Below, in pieces: positions 51,481 to 63,200 of a stretch of 64,000 nucleotides of DNA. Numbering within the stretch: the first letter of the stretch is position 1; every line of letters starts with the position of its first letter. This DNA is from Liolophura sinensis. Lineage: Eukaryota; Mollusca; Polyplacophora; Chitonida; Chitonidae. Made by a program: the position numbers and the translations under genes. Where the stretch lies: the NCBI RefSeq assembly GCF_032854445.1, contig NC_088295.1, positions 42,147,385 through 42,211,384 on the forward strand. Reading direction: 5' to 3'. The notes below the pieces were generated by a model. It saw nothing but the letters and a program-made list of their open reading frames with translations, searched no databases and was not told where the DNA came from.

Positions 51481-52745
51481 AATGTATGTGTCTCGACAGG
51501 CTCTCCATCTTCAAAGAGACACCTGTGTATTAGAAGCTAAGACAAATACCTTAAAATACATTCAAATGTTATTTTTGAAGTTCTTTCATCCTGCTAAAAA
51601 CTAGCTTAAAGAATCACCACATGAAAAAGTTACACCAGTATTAGCAACACCACAAACACAAAGTCTTTAACTAATTTCATTCCAAGCATCCCAAGGAAAA
51701 GTATCTCCCAGCTTCTTCAAACAAAATTACTAGACTTGGAGCTAAATAATGAAATATTCAAAATACCAATGAAAACAAACAAAACAATAACAGCTAGAAT
51801 TATTAACTTCAATATTTATATTATATTTCACTACAAACCAAGACATCTTATCACATCATACGAACAACTGAGGTCACTAAAAAAATTATTAAGAAGCAAT
51901 TTTCACCAAACCAACTACCGATGGCTAAAACACGCGAACAGAAATCTATGTGAACTTCATGTCAAAATTCCTTTACTCTTTTTATTTATTTATTTATTTA
52001 TTTTTATTTATTTCATTGGTCCTTAATTTTGTAATCAAGAATTTTCCACATATATTATATTTTAGTGGACAGGTTTATAACAGATCCATAAAGGAAACCT
52101 GAGTGCCCTTCACCAGGTACCTGGCAAACCTCCGGACTTGAAAAAAAGGAGGTGAAGCAGCAAGAGCTGGATTTGAACATGTAACCCCATTGGTCAAGGA
52201 TCTGATTGCATCAAGCTAGCAATTAAACCATCTGAGTGAGAGAGGGCCTCACAGAACTTGTAAGATATGCCACTTACTAATGTTACAGCAGAACTTGTAC
52301 ATGTATCAACTGAATTTGTTACCACAACACCACTTCAACTACATGTAATTTCAAGCTTTGATGACATAGTATATACATGAATATTACACTTAACAAGCAC
52401 AATATTATCTTTCATACTGACAATTATTTAATACTTAAGTTATTCTGAACTTTTGCCAAAGCTCCAAATGAAAAGTATTAAGGAGTAACAAATATAACAT
52501 GTAGGTCATTACTTTGAACATACATTCGTAAGATATACATCTTACATTTTTCCCAAAATTGAAAAAAATTCTTTACTTAATTATTAGTCTTCATGAAGAG
52601 AAATGAATGCTGTGTAGTTGTCCCTGACCCTATTTTTACATATAAAATAATACCAATAAAGCAACATTATGAGACTTTGGGTATCACATCACAAAATAAC
52701 ACAATGAAACATAATAGGTTTGGTTTGGAAACTTAAAACACAGCC

Positions 52746-53795
52746 TTATTCACTGTTCATATAAATTCTAAGTTTCCTTTCCCATTCCTTCTCTTTGCAT
52801 TCCTTCTTTTTCCTCTTTTTCTTTGACAGTGTTGCATTTCTCATCTTTCTTTCAACTTTTGGTTTCTTCACAGCAGATTGATCATTTGCTGAAAAATGGG
52901 TCACTCGAGATTTAGCCTTTTCTTCTTTGGTTGAGCCTAGCCCAAGTCGATCTCGTTTCATAACTGTCCTCACTGGGAACTTTCTTCCCTGTCCCTCCGA
53001 GCCTAATCCTTTGTCAACATTCCATCCACTTTTCACCATCATCTGGAAACCACGGTTAGATTCTGGAATGAAGTATGTTGTGGTTTTAGCTTCCAACTTC
53101 AAGTTAAACAAGTGCACTGTTGATGTAGCATGTCTTGCCTCTGTAGTGTCCTTAAATTCACATTTACAAACACTGCAATAAAATCTCTTGTGTTCACTAC
53201 ATTGTTTTGTTCCACAAGGCACCACATGGTCTGACTCCGTGACACTACTGGGTCTGTTGTGTCTTTCTAAAATGCTAACAACCTTCCAATGCCTCTTTTC
53301 CTGCGCTAACATTTTTGCACATTTTCCAACTTTATCACAGACTAATGAATTTGCCCCCTTGTCTAAAAGGTAACAAACAACTTCATGATGACCTCCGCAA
53401 GAAGCGCTCATGAGTGCAGTCCATCCAAAGGCATCTTGAAAGTTGATATTAGCACCTCTCTCGATACAAAGCTGAGTATTGTTCAAATCACCATTTTGGG
53501 AACACTTCAGTAGTTCGTTACTGAGACGATTTTCAGCAGAGAAACTCGGCTTCAGTTCAAGGTTCTGCTGTTTAAATGCTTCACCGTTTGAATCCAAACC
53601 TTCAGGGCTCCGTGGGGTTTTACTTGTTGATGAAACAAGGCTCTCATAAAACTCCCTGATCTTGTCTCCTTCGTCAGTGTCAATGTTACCAATTTCTACA
53701 GAATGCTGTTCAGAATCTTCCTTTGACAAGTTGGTACATTTCAAGTCTTGTAGATCGACAGGTCTAACGAAGTTGACTACGTTTCTGGTATGCAT
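52746..53795 (-). CDS. GPANK1: G-patch domain and ankyrin repeat-containing protein 1
   Basis: A single open frame of 349 residues (human 356). The start segment includes KIREFYESLV at 45-54 (human ARAFYEAL). Ankyrin repeats span about residues 92-178 (NGDLNNTQLCIERGANINFQ, DAFGWTALMSASCGGHHEVV, CYLLDKGANS). A C2H2-like finger lies at 207-228 (C-x2-C, then H222 and H228). The G-patch is at about 248-290 (RGFQMMVKSGWNVDKGLGSE, then KRDRLGLGS). The C-terminus is lysine-rich and ends WERKLRIYMNSE, equivalent to human WERDLRTYMNLEF. G-patch proteins generally bind RNA and activate DEAH helicases; the function of GPANK1 is poorly known. The coding region has no intron, unlike its neighbours. An intronless coding exon with introns only in the UTR is possible, and a retrocopy is unlikely because the conserved divergent context and full domain set look native. 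Confidence 0.96.
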   Translation of the reverse strand: MHTRNVVNFVRPVDLQDLKCTNLSKEDSEQHSVEIGNIDTDEGDKIREFYESLVSSTSKTPRSPEGLDSNGEAFKQQNLELKPSFSAENRLSNELLKCSQNGDLNNTQLCIERGANINFQDAFGWTALMSASCGGHHEVVCYLLDKGANSLVCDKVGKCAKMLAQEKRHWKVVSILERHNRPSSVTESDHVVPCGTKQCSEHKRFYCSVCKCEFKDTTEARHATSTVHLFNLKLEAKTTTYFIPESNRGFQMMVKSGWNVDKGLGSEGQGRKFPVRTVMKRDRLGLGSTKEEKAKSRVTHFSANDQSAVKKPKVERKMRNATLSKKKRKKKECKEKEWERKLRIYMNSE

Positions 53796-54283
53796 TATGG
53801 TGGTTTACAAGCTGCCAAGCTCCTTACATGAGTTGATAATAAAACGAAGTCTCTTCGTTTTCTTGTGAGTTCCTAGTGACGCACACTGCGAACTTAGTCA
53901 TTGCAACAACAACAATGACATCTAAACGTCAATTTTCGACGCGGAAATCGTTGTTGATGATCGTAATCAGCTGAATAAAAGATAGCGTCTTTCAGTTAGA
54001 AATATAGCTCACTTGACATCATGATAAAAGGATAAACATACTGTTACTATCAAAGTAAGTTTTACCTCATATTGCCGTTTGTCCCGGTTTCAGTCTCAAC
54101 GAATGGTACACATTTCCGGTTACAAAGATATTTGTTTCAATTTTAAAATATAAATGACGATTTATTCAAGCCATTTTGGGTAGCATATTTCAATATTTAA
54201 AAAGTGTAAATTTACTATATATATTTGAGTAGTATTCGCGCATATAAATTCAGCGGGTCTGTTGCCATAGCATCAGTTTCAAG
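53796..54283. promoter_or_regulatory. Divergent promoter region of GPANK1 and the TEX47-like gene
   Basis: There are 488 bases between the two start codons. Several CG dinucleotides cluster near each gene ('tttcgacgcggaaatcg' at 53935, 'ttcgcgcatataaattcagcggg' at 54235). No introns or other genes are apparent, so one shared promoter is the simplest reading. Confidence 0.45.
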
Positions 54284-57200
54284 ATGGCGTCCGAGTACGA
54301 TGAACGTGAGGAGTCTGTCCTCGAACCAACAAATCCTACCCTTTTAGACGCTATAGAAGAAAAAAACAGAGCCATTGGGAAGGTATATCATATGTTCATG
54401 ATAAAACATTAAACTAAGCACATTCCCAGACGGTTTATTTTGATATATTCGGCTTTGTATATCACGACTGATGTTGTAGGTATTACTCGAGGCGCAAATT
54501 TCGAGAGCACTACCGTACTCTTTTTGTATAATGATATTTAGGTCATATATTATCAGTATGTCAGCTCTCAGTCCAAATTATAGTCGGCAAATATGGATTA
54601 AAAATCATATTCAACACTATGACTGATGGTCTGGTGGAAATATATTTCCTTTCTGCAAATCAATCGGGGCCAAATGTGTTTTTTTTTTTTGGTTTTTTTT
54701 GTAAAAAGAAGGAACTATGTACCTGTTTTGATAACTTTCGCTATTTCGTGCTAAAACTGAAACTTTTTCACATGCATGGATGATCCTAGCTGGTACTAGG
54801 TCACATTATACCTTAAGTCACCTGTACTTAACCACTTTGTACCAACTTGAAGTAAATTACCTAGTACCGTAGTCACCTCATACCATCTTGTACCACAATG
54901 ACAAAACTTCAATATACTTTATTGTAATGTTTTGTAATGTGAAACTACACATGAAATATGTTAAAATATTTTGTAAGTTATTTAAAAATTAATATATCAT
55001 ACTACTTTGTTGTTAATCCCTTCAAAGGTCAAATAACTCTAGTAACAACTATCTATGATAACTGTTTACCACCCATGATGCGCTAAAATAGCACAAGACA
55101 CACTGTGAGTTTTACTGACAGAATGTCTTAATCAGCCACTTAGTTCAGACAAAATTAAAGTTGACCAAATGCTGGAAATTTAACAACATTACTTTCACAG
55201 ATAGCTATACTGAGGCTTTACAAGTTTAACAGAACAGTAGCAAGGAACATGTTTGCAAGGTGTGTTTTCAAGCATATTCTGAAGGTATTATTCTGTGTTG
55301 ACTGATGAAACTGTACTTTTTTGGAAGACTTGAAACCAATCCAACCAATGTAGTTTTGTCTCGAAAATCAAATTAAAAATGTGCATAAGTTGCACTGAAA
55401 GTTGCTCTTTCATATGCAAAAAGGTTGAGGAACTTGCATGGAGAAGAATAATCATATGGCACATGATGACTATACGGTGTGAGGTTAAAATGGTACAAGG
55501 TGCAGTCTTCGGGCAAAGTTGCTCAAGTACAAAATAATATGATACCTGTGGGAATCATTACACCTTTTGCTTTCTTACTGCCTCAATTTGGCATCGAGAT
55601 GTAGGGTTTAAGACAAGTTCCAGTTTTGTAATCAATTCTTAAATATTGTCATACCTTGGTACATCACACTTTACAGGTTAGTGAAATGAAAAACAGAAAT
55701 GCATTTAAAGTGGTTAAATTTTCAAGTACATTTAAGCACACTACCAGTACAACATATGCAGAACATTCATTTCTCCTCATGAAGACTGATATTATGAAAT
55801 ATTTGTTTTCATAAGTCTACATTATGCTCAGGGTAATCTGTGATGTACATTTCCACCGTATTATGGGTTCATACTTTTTATGACTATATTTATAGAAGAA
55901 TTATATACTTTATGTAAACATAGTTATTCTAGTGTAAAAATAGTTATAGTTGTTGTATAGTTTGTATAATAACTTTGGCATGCCATATTCACTCTTGGAT
56001 TAAGTCAGTCTTAATCCCAGATTCACTGAACAACTTACCATAACATGCTTTTGTACATAAAGTAATTTCAAACACATTAGGTTGGTCTACCATATTTCAG
56101 TTGTCATTTCTCCATACTGGTATATATATTTTAATATCAAGGCACACATGTACGTAGAAACTTTGTGGGCTCCATAAACTTTACTTCTTTATTATCTTGT
56201 TAATATTAATGTTCTAACCAATAGTTACCATTCTGATACTTCACTGGTGGAAAATCTTCATTCATTTGGGATGAATAAATGAAGGGATTATTATGGCTTC
56301 AGCAATATATATTGCCATATCACGGGGACTGCATTTGGACAATAGAGAGGAAAACTGGCATTTCTGTAGTTGCAGAAAAAGGAACTACCACATGTAAAAT
56401 CGACAGTCTCTGAAACACAACACTTTAACTTATTTTAAAGGGATCCTCTCACTGTAACTCACCTGATTCCAGTTTGAGTGCTGATTGTAACATCCTTCAC
56501 GCTTGTCATGCGGTCATTATTAGCATCTTTCATTGCTGAAATAGCTCTGGTAACCAGTCATGAATGAATTTGTAGAGCTTTGACAAAATCTGACTGTTCT
56601 TATATACATTGTGATCCATTCCATGTATCAATAAGCCCATGATCACAAGAATAAAGTTTCATATTTATATAGACAAGGTTTTAAGTTAGCTTTACACACA
56701 TATCGCTGTCTTATCATTATATGTCAGGGGTCCAATTTGAAATGAAAGTCTGTTTCCAGCTGGCTTTGGGAGTTGACACCTTCATGTCAAGCTCTGCTTT
56801 CATACTTCTGTATGTACATGTTTGGTAGTTTTGTGGACTGGTTGCCACAACAGATGGCTGGCAAGGATACTCTTTTATTCATAAACTAACAGAACATGTA
56901 ATTGATATTTCATTTAAATTTTTGATAATGCCAGGTGAAAAACTTCCATGTATTGTGGTTCTGAAGAATTAGATCTTTTGTCTGGAGTTTACATTATGTA
57001 TGGATAATTACAATTATACATTGACAAATTGCCTTGGATGAGTTTCAGTACAGAACTGAGAGCCATGTTTGTACACCTATATATGCTACGATGCCAGTTC
57101 TAGCATCTTTGGGACTTGACTGTGTGTTGGTTTGGTTGGGCATTTAGGGCAGAGAGAATTCTTGAGAATTGCTGACTAAATATTTTTTAGTGTTCATGCT

Positions 57201-60200
57201 ACAAGTATATTAGTCACTACTACAGGTGCAAGACTAAGTATATTTTAGTAATATTGTATTAATAAGAACAAAGATAGGTGCAGGGATGGAGGGCCCAGTT
57301 AAGGCAGTAATGAATAAGCAGAACCCAGTTATTTCTAGACCTGATGATGTGGATTCAGGAAGGAAAGGGAATGAGGTCAAAGCAAAGACAGGAATGTTAA
57401 AACATGAGCCAACCAGAAAAGGTGTCCTGGGCGCCATTTACACGGGAGGGAAGTTACAAACTTCGAAGAAAGGTGGTAAAAAGAAAACTGGTGTGATATA
57501 TGAAAATTTGCTTCAGGCACAAATGAAAATGAAACTGTCAGATTCAGAAGGTGTCTCAATTATCAAGGTAAATATTAATTGTGTCTAGGTTTTATCCTTG
57601 TACATGTGTTTTCCTGATCAAGTTCGAGACAACAAATTGGAACCTATTATTTGTGTTTACATTTAAACATGGTTTTCATTTTGTATGTTTCAGTAGCAGA
57701 GTAGGCCCTACTTATGGCCATATGTACATACCAGTTCATGAATTATGTTATTAGTTGTGGATGTTGTTTTATTGTTTTGTGAAATGTCGACCCAAACATG
57801 CATACATGTACATATGAATGTTTGACCAAATACCCAACTTTTTGTATCTTGCAGAAAAACCTAATTCATCGAATGGTCTGCATATCCAGACTGAGGGATA
57901 ATGCAAGTGACCCTAATTCTGTTGGAAGTAAGTAAAATTACACCTGTATATATATTTTATTCATTGACATTATAGTTAACATTAATGATATGGGATTTAA
58001 AAATTGTGCTTAATAATACTTCTGGATAGGATGTTCAAACTTGTGGAACTTTAATTTCATATGATGACTTAAATATCTCAGACAGATATTACTGTAATTC
58101 TTCAACCTTTTCACATGATAGCAAGGCATTTATTTAAGCATATTCTGAAAGGCATTATTGTGTGTGGGCTGCTAGAATTATACTTTTTTTGAAACCCTGA
58201 AATTGGCCAAGCGAAAGAATGTAGTTTTGCCTCTAAAATCAGATTAAAAATGTGCATAAATTACACTGAAAGTTGCTCTTTTATATGCAAAAAGGTTGAA
58301 GAATTAGGGTAAATATCTGTGTGATTGGTTGTAAGTGTAAATAGTAAGCCATTCACCTGGACAATAAAACTTTGAAAATTTGCAAACAAATAGTTTTTGA
58401 GAAACAGCTTTGATGCTTATATATAAAATATTTACTAACTGAACTTACCATATATAAAGTCTGGAAGCATTTAAGAAACAAGCAATCAATAGTTTACATC
58501 ACACAAGGATGAAGAGGGGTTCTAGTATCTTTAAACGGCGATCATGTCTTTGTTTCTGGTAATAGAATTCAGACATTACCATGTTCAAGTATTGCAATAG
58601 TTTATGCCTTGAAGTTTGATAGAGTTACAGATTTTTATCGTATGATGTGTGAAGAAACCCCTCCCCCTCAAAAAAACAGATGAGTATGCAATGCTGAAGT
58701 AAAAAAGTTACCATACTGTTGTACATCTAAATACATATAGCATTTATTTATCTTGTTTTCACAGATCATTATGAAAAACTGTTCAAGCATCTTCAGAATA
58801 TGTACCAGAGTGAACCCATCACAGGTCTACTGCTCATCTATCACAAACACATTGTCCATGTTGTTGAGGTATGGACTGAGTCAAGTCTGTTTGTCTAGAT
58901 ACAGATCTTCTATGTACACTTATAGTTTTGCATTCATTAATATACAGTATCTTACTTTCATGGTAAATTACCTAAAATTTTGCTTAAGAAATTGCATTTT
59001 TAGGTGCAAATAAAGGTCATAAAATAGTGCTTTTGATGCTGAACGTACCAGTAGGATATAGTCTTACCTTCCAAGTAAACCTTCCTAAAATTAAATGTGC
59101 AACTTAGTTATGGACAAAATTTGAAGTCATTTACTAGACTGGTATCTTCCATATATAAACAAACCATGACTTCTATCAGAGAAGTGAAATATTCCAGCAA
59201 ACATGCCAAAAGAGTCCTGCATCTAGAACAAAATCAAGTAAACACATAACGACAAGGCATGGATAAAATCAACACAGAAAAACAAAAATAAAATACAGAT
59301 ACATGTGCATTGCTCAGGGGCTTCTAATAATCTCTCTTTTCAGACATCCTCAGATATGCTGTTAAAGTATGTTCAAGATTTGCAGAAAACTGAACAGGAC
59401 GAAACCAGCTTCGCAGCCAAGTCCAAAATCCTGGTTGTTTCTCATGATATATCCTTTCATCAATTGAATTTAGGAGTTAATGTAATTTCTACAGAATACT
59501 TTACAGCTATTAATACTATGCCTTTTCAGGTGTGACTAAACAGCTCCTTATGTCCTTCCCTCAATATTTTTTCTACGTCATACCTTTTAACATGGCCCTT
59601 GTATCTTTTAATATATGGGCCATTAACTTAATAGGTGTCCTGTGTGTAAGACTACACATAGTCCTATAAAGAATCTGTTCCAATTATTGTGAATTTGTGG
59701 TTGTTTATTACTTCTTGATTAGTCTTACATTCACACAGTTTTACATGTTCATTTAATTATTTTCATTTGAGAACCATCCCTTCATCATGTGAATCACAAG
59801 AAATCTGTTGAGTTGGCCTTAACAGTTGTTACATCCCAGACAGACTGTATAGTCAGTGGAGTTTCCGAGGTTTGGATATACAGGCTCACAGTCTGGATCA
59901 AAACGAGAGCAATGAAGACACATACAATGTGGTGGGAGATGTTCTGACGCAGCTTGTCAAGCTTGGGGTGCATTTGTCCAGACAACCGAAGGTATGACAT
60001 TATTACTTGTGGAATGTCCTCAGATGTCAGTTTGTCCCCATGCTGTAAATGGTAGACTGATGAATCATGACCTGCAGAAACTTACTTACATGGATATTGC
60101 GAGTGTTTGTGGAATGGATAATGTTCAATGTATTTCGTCATTGACACAGCTTAGTCTGGCTTTAACTGGTAGGCTTGTTACAGCATCAGACTAGGTAGTA

Positions 60201-61513
60201 GGAGGTGGGTGGGCCAATTTGTTCAAGGGGAGATAATTATTCCGGAATCTCGTGGCCACAAGGTTCTGTTGTGATAGAATGCGTTAGAAAGTAAGAGAAT
60301 TTTGTGATTGTTGTTTAAAATTACACAGCAGCGCAGAAAGAATATAGTTTTGTCTTGCACTGATATAAAATGATTTCTCATCCAGGTTTAGTTATTATCT
60401 CCCCTTGCTACTCTCGTGGAACCGGTAACTTTTTATGTGATGACTTTGCTTTGCTTTTACAGCTAACATTGAAGAGTGCCATGGATTCTCTGTATGAGAA
60501 AGTTCCAGAACTTTTACCTCAACAGGGTAAGAATAAATCAAATTGCAATTAACGACAAGTTTTCTAGCAAAGTTAAAGCTGCCATGGCATCATCTAAATA
60601 AATTGAATACCTCCTATTCTTGTTCCGTGTTTGTGAATGATCGCAATTTTATGTATTATGCATGTATTAAAATTTTTTTTTCTTTTCAGGAACGATACAC
60701 TCTCTACTGATGAATGATGATAACTGTATGATACTGCCAAAAGAATATTTAGCCATGTATGAGCAACCGTTCGATTTTACCCTGGACAGTGGTGAGTCAT
60801 ATATCGTGAAGAATCAAATCAACTGGTAAATGTTAAACATCAATAGGACGTGTCCTTGCAAAAGTATTAGAATCAATACAGTTGGCTTGCTTTGACCAGT
60901 GCTATCCCCAACGCTTAACACTGTGACATGTACCATGATACATACAACAGTAAGTCCACTTTATTGGTTGGTTTACTGACCGTTGGGAGTATTAATTTCC
61001 TGTGGAGTCCAATATTTACCTTCAGAAAAGTCTCTCACCAGGGATGCATATGGCATGAGGATGAAGACTTTAGTGGGCATTTTAAATGTCTTCTACCTAC
61101 ATCGTAGTCATAACATTCTATTCGGAAGAGATGCAGCGACATGGAATCCATGCCCCAGAGATTTTGTAAACTTCTGAACATTTCATAAATCGTGAATTGA
61201 AAAGATGCGGCCTTGAAGAAGCCCACCACTTGCCTAGTGTTACTTATTAGGATGATAGAGCTGACCATGAATGATGCATAATAAATGCGGCCCATTGCTG
61301 ACACACCGTCTTCATGTTAGAACGTACACAGCAATTTTGTCATTTATGTACTTGAGCGTAACAGTCGGTACTTTGTTTTACATTTACCAAGTGCTTTGAA
61401 ATCACATCTTGAGTAAAAGTTTTTCATTTCATATAAAATTCTGTAAATCGTAATTATTTCTCTTAACAGAACTCTCATGGCCTCTACCAACACGCCTTTT
61501 CCCCTACAACTGA
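54284..61513 (+). CDS. TEX47: TEX47-like protein
   Basis: Nine exons: 54284-54382, 57274-57567, 57855-57927, 58765-58868, 59344-59448, 59833-59991, 60463-60526, 60690-60791 and 61470-61513. They encode about 347 residues; human TEX47 is about 250. Frame is kept throughout. The core is NLIHRMVCISRLRDN, then HYEKLFKHLQNMYQSEPITG-LLLIYHKHIVHVVE, KILVVSHDIPDRLYSQWSF, and the end LSWPLPTRLFPYN. The ITGLLLIY-VVE stretch resembles the centre of BLUF/acylphosphatase-like folds; flavin binding cannot be judged from this. The first two exons give a charged, low-complexity leader. The join 54382/57274 has a weak acceptor and is uncertain; translation could instead start at the ATG at 57286, giving 310 residues. 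The intron after residue motif VVSHD begins ATATCCTTT and ends AC (a U12-type intron). The name rests on remembered resemblance to TEX47 and is moderately sure; expression in testis or cilia is not shown by the sequence. Confidence 0.68.
55240..55440 (+). repeat. MITE family E copy in TEX47-like intron 1
   Basis: Shares 'caagcatattctgaa', 'aatgtagttttg', 'attaaaaatgtgcataa' and 'actgaaagttgctcttt.atatgcaaaaaggttga' with 58095-58306, in the same order. The left inverted end is lost. Confidence 0.75.
58095..58306 (+). repeat. MITE family E, best-preserved copy
   Basis: A 212-base element in intron 3 of the TEX47-like gene. It is bounded by perfect 17-base inverted ends, TAATTCTTCAACCTTTT at 58095-58111 and AAAAGGTTGAAGAATTA at 58290-58306. 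The outermost TA on each side could be a TA target duplication of the Tc1/mariner type. It has no coding capacity. Confidence 0.85.
59449..59832 (+). other. U12-type AT-AC intron of the TEX47-like gene
   Basis: This 384-base intron starts ATATCCTTT, the exact U12-type AT-AC donor consensus, directly after the GAT codon of VVSHD. It ends GTTGTTAC. A branch-site-like GGCCTTAAC lies at 59815-59823 and matches the U12 branch consensus TTCCTTAAC at the last seven positions. Its A is about ten bases from the 3' end, which is the short distance typical of this class. Splicing here is phase 0 and yields VVSHD-IPDRLYSQW. GT-AG alternatives either break the frame or add unrelated residues. Confidence 0.85.
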
Positions 61514-63174
61514 GCGCTGCTGAAGCAGGCAGATGTCTCTGGAAAGCTTGGACTGAAGAAAATTTGGTCTAAAGAAATTGCCTGTGATAGTCTTTTTTTT
61601 TTCTCAAGAGGAAATTTTCAATACTGCTGGGGCAGTCCTTAATGAAATCTTCTGAATATGTGTATTGACTACATTTACAACATGCCTGCCTTTTGGGTTC
61701 TTTTATGTGTATTCGAACACATTTTAAGCCGGGTTTTCAATCACTGTTTTAAATGCCCTTTACCCATTCTTGTTTACTTACATCAAGCACATTGAAGGTG
61801 TTCAGAGCATATCACTTCAAAACATGTTAGCCTTTTGTAATTAAACTACATGTACTTGTATGTTAAACAGCGCAGTTGTGCTTTTTTTTTTTAATTGGTC
61901 ACAAAGCAATCATAGGCGAAGTTGATTATAACTACCAAAGCCACTTGTTGAAAAACAGGTGTTCCCATGGCAGTTGGTCAGTTTCGATTGCCTTTTGCAC
62001 GAGGCACCAGCGTCAATGTTCTTCAATGCTGTAGTTTCAAATGTCGGACAGTAATTAACGGAATATACATACGGTGTCAAAATATATGTTCGGCATACAT
62101 GCCTTAAGTACAGAGCGTACGAAAGCAAAGGTACTTCGTGTATTTTATGGGCCCACACTCGTCATGGGTTTGCCTTCTAACCAAACGACTTATTGCCGTC
62201 TTAACTAGAGTATGGGATATATTTCAGATAATGCAAAATCTTGCTTAACATGAACTTTCTTCGAAATAATTGGACACACAAGAACACCAGTCTATTTGAT
62301 AATCGGCAAATCTTAATCCATAGCGTGATTTTGCCTTGCATCAATTTTGTGCCTTGAGTATTCTCAAGTATTGCTTTAGACACCAATCCAACACGTTTCT
62401 ACATCTTTCAACCATAATGCCAGCTTGTTCCATGATGAAATCCACTGCGAGAACTTCAGGTTTCTTCTCTTCCATAGATTACTACAACTAATAGCACTGT
62501 CTGTACTGGGTTTCAGATGGCAGATCTTGTAAGTCTAAATGAACTGAACCAATTGCACTGAGTGAACATATTTCATATATTAGCTTTTCCTTCCAATTTC
62601 AATTCACACCGTGTGGTGACCGATAAAGTCAGTACAGTTCGATGCGTTTGTGTTTTCTGTATTTGGTTTACATGGCTCAGATTGTTAAAGTGGAGGCTCA
62701 CTGCGACCCTCCCGCCACTGACCAGTGAGGTCGAAAATCTGTCACCTGGTTTCCTCCACCAATAACCATGCCTGCCATCATATTAGTAATAACTTCATAA
62801 GCATGACATGTAACACCAAACAAATATTGTATTTCTCATTATTAAGCTTAGAATTTCTCATTCTGATTGTTTCATCCACCTTACCGGACCCCTAGAAAAC
62901 GTCACCAGTTTCCCCCAAAAGTATTATGACTTGTGTGCTTTTGAAAGTGCATTTATATACCAAGCTTTAGGTGAAATACAGTAATGTTGCGTTTCACAGT
63001 GGATTATGAAGTTTCTCTCCAGCAAACCAGGCCTGTAAGCCTAGACAAAACAACCGAAGTACCATTTACAAAACACAACCAAATATCACTGGTCAAGCAA
63101 CAATCTCTATTTCAGTCACTACACAAAGTAAACAACTCCAGGAAGTGTGTCTACATTTGAACAGATTGTAATGT
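61514..63174. other. TEX47-like 3' region and following intergenic DNA
   Basis: An ATTAAA near 61840 may serve as the polyadenylation signal of the TEX47-like gene. A decayed SINE family A copy lies at about 62660-62835 ('tggctcagattgttaaag', 'ggtttcctccaccaataaccatgcctgcc', 'taacaccaaacaaatattg'). Nothing else is recognisable. Confidence 0.5.
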
Positions 63175-63200
63175 TTATTTCAGCTCCTTGACGGCCAGAC
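63175..63200 (-). other. Possible terminal coding exon of an unidentified minus-strand gene
   Basis: On the minus strand a strong polypyrimidine tract and acceptor (TTTTTGTCTTTGTTGCAG, ending at 63201) precede a short open segment encoding LAVKELK and a TAA stop. The stop overlaps an AATAAA (minus strand, 63174-63179). This layout is common for last exons, but the segment is too short to identify a gene. Upstream exons would lie to the right, at or beyond 63840-64000, where CG-richer DNA is found. The call is tentative. Confidence 0.25.

Larger units (their letters stand above)
49688..52745. other. Region between PDRG1 and GPANK1
   Basis: These two genes run in the same direction, so this stretch holds the PDRG1 5' region and the GPANK1 3' region. 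A 39-bp minisatellite lies at about 49990-50330, family C repeat DNA at about 51260-51480, and a (TTTA)n tract near 51975-52015. No open frame resembles a gene. Confidence 0.55.

Noticed and set aside
59449-59838. GT-AG intron alternative in the TEX47-like gene (donor after CCTTTTCAG near 59529, acceptor at CCCAG 59839)
   Set aside because: It would add about 27 unrelated residues and does not keep the frame into RLYSQW, whereas the AT-AC option joins the conserved segments exactly.
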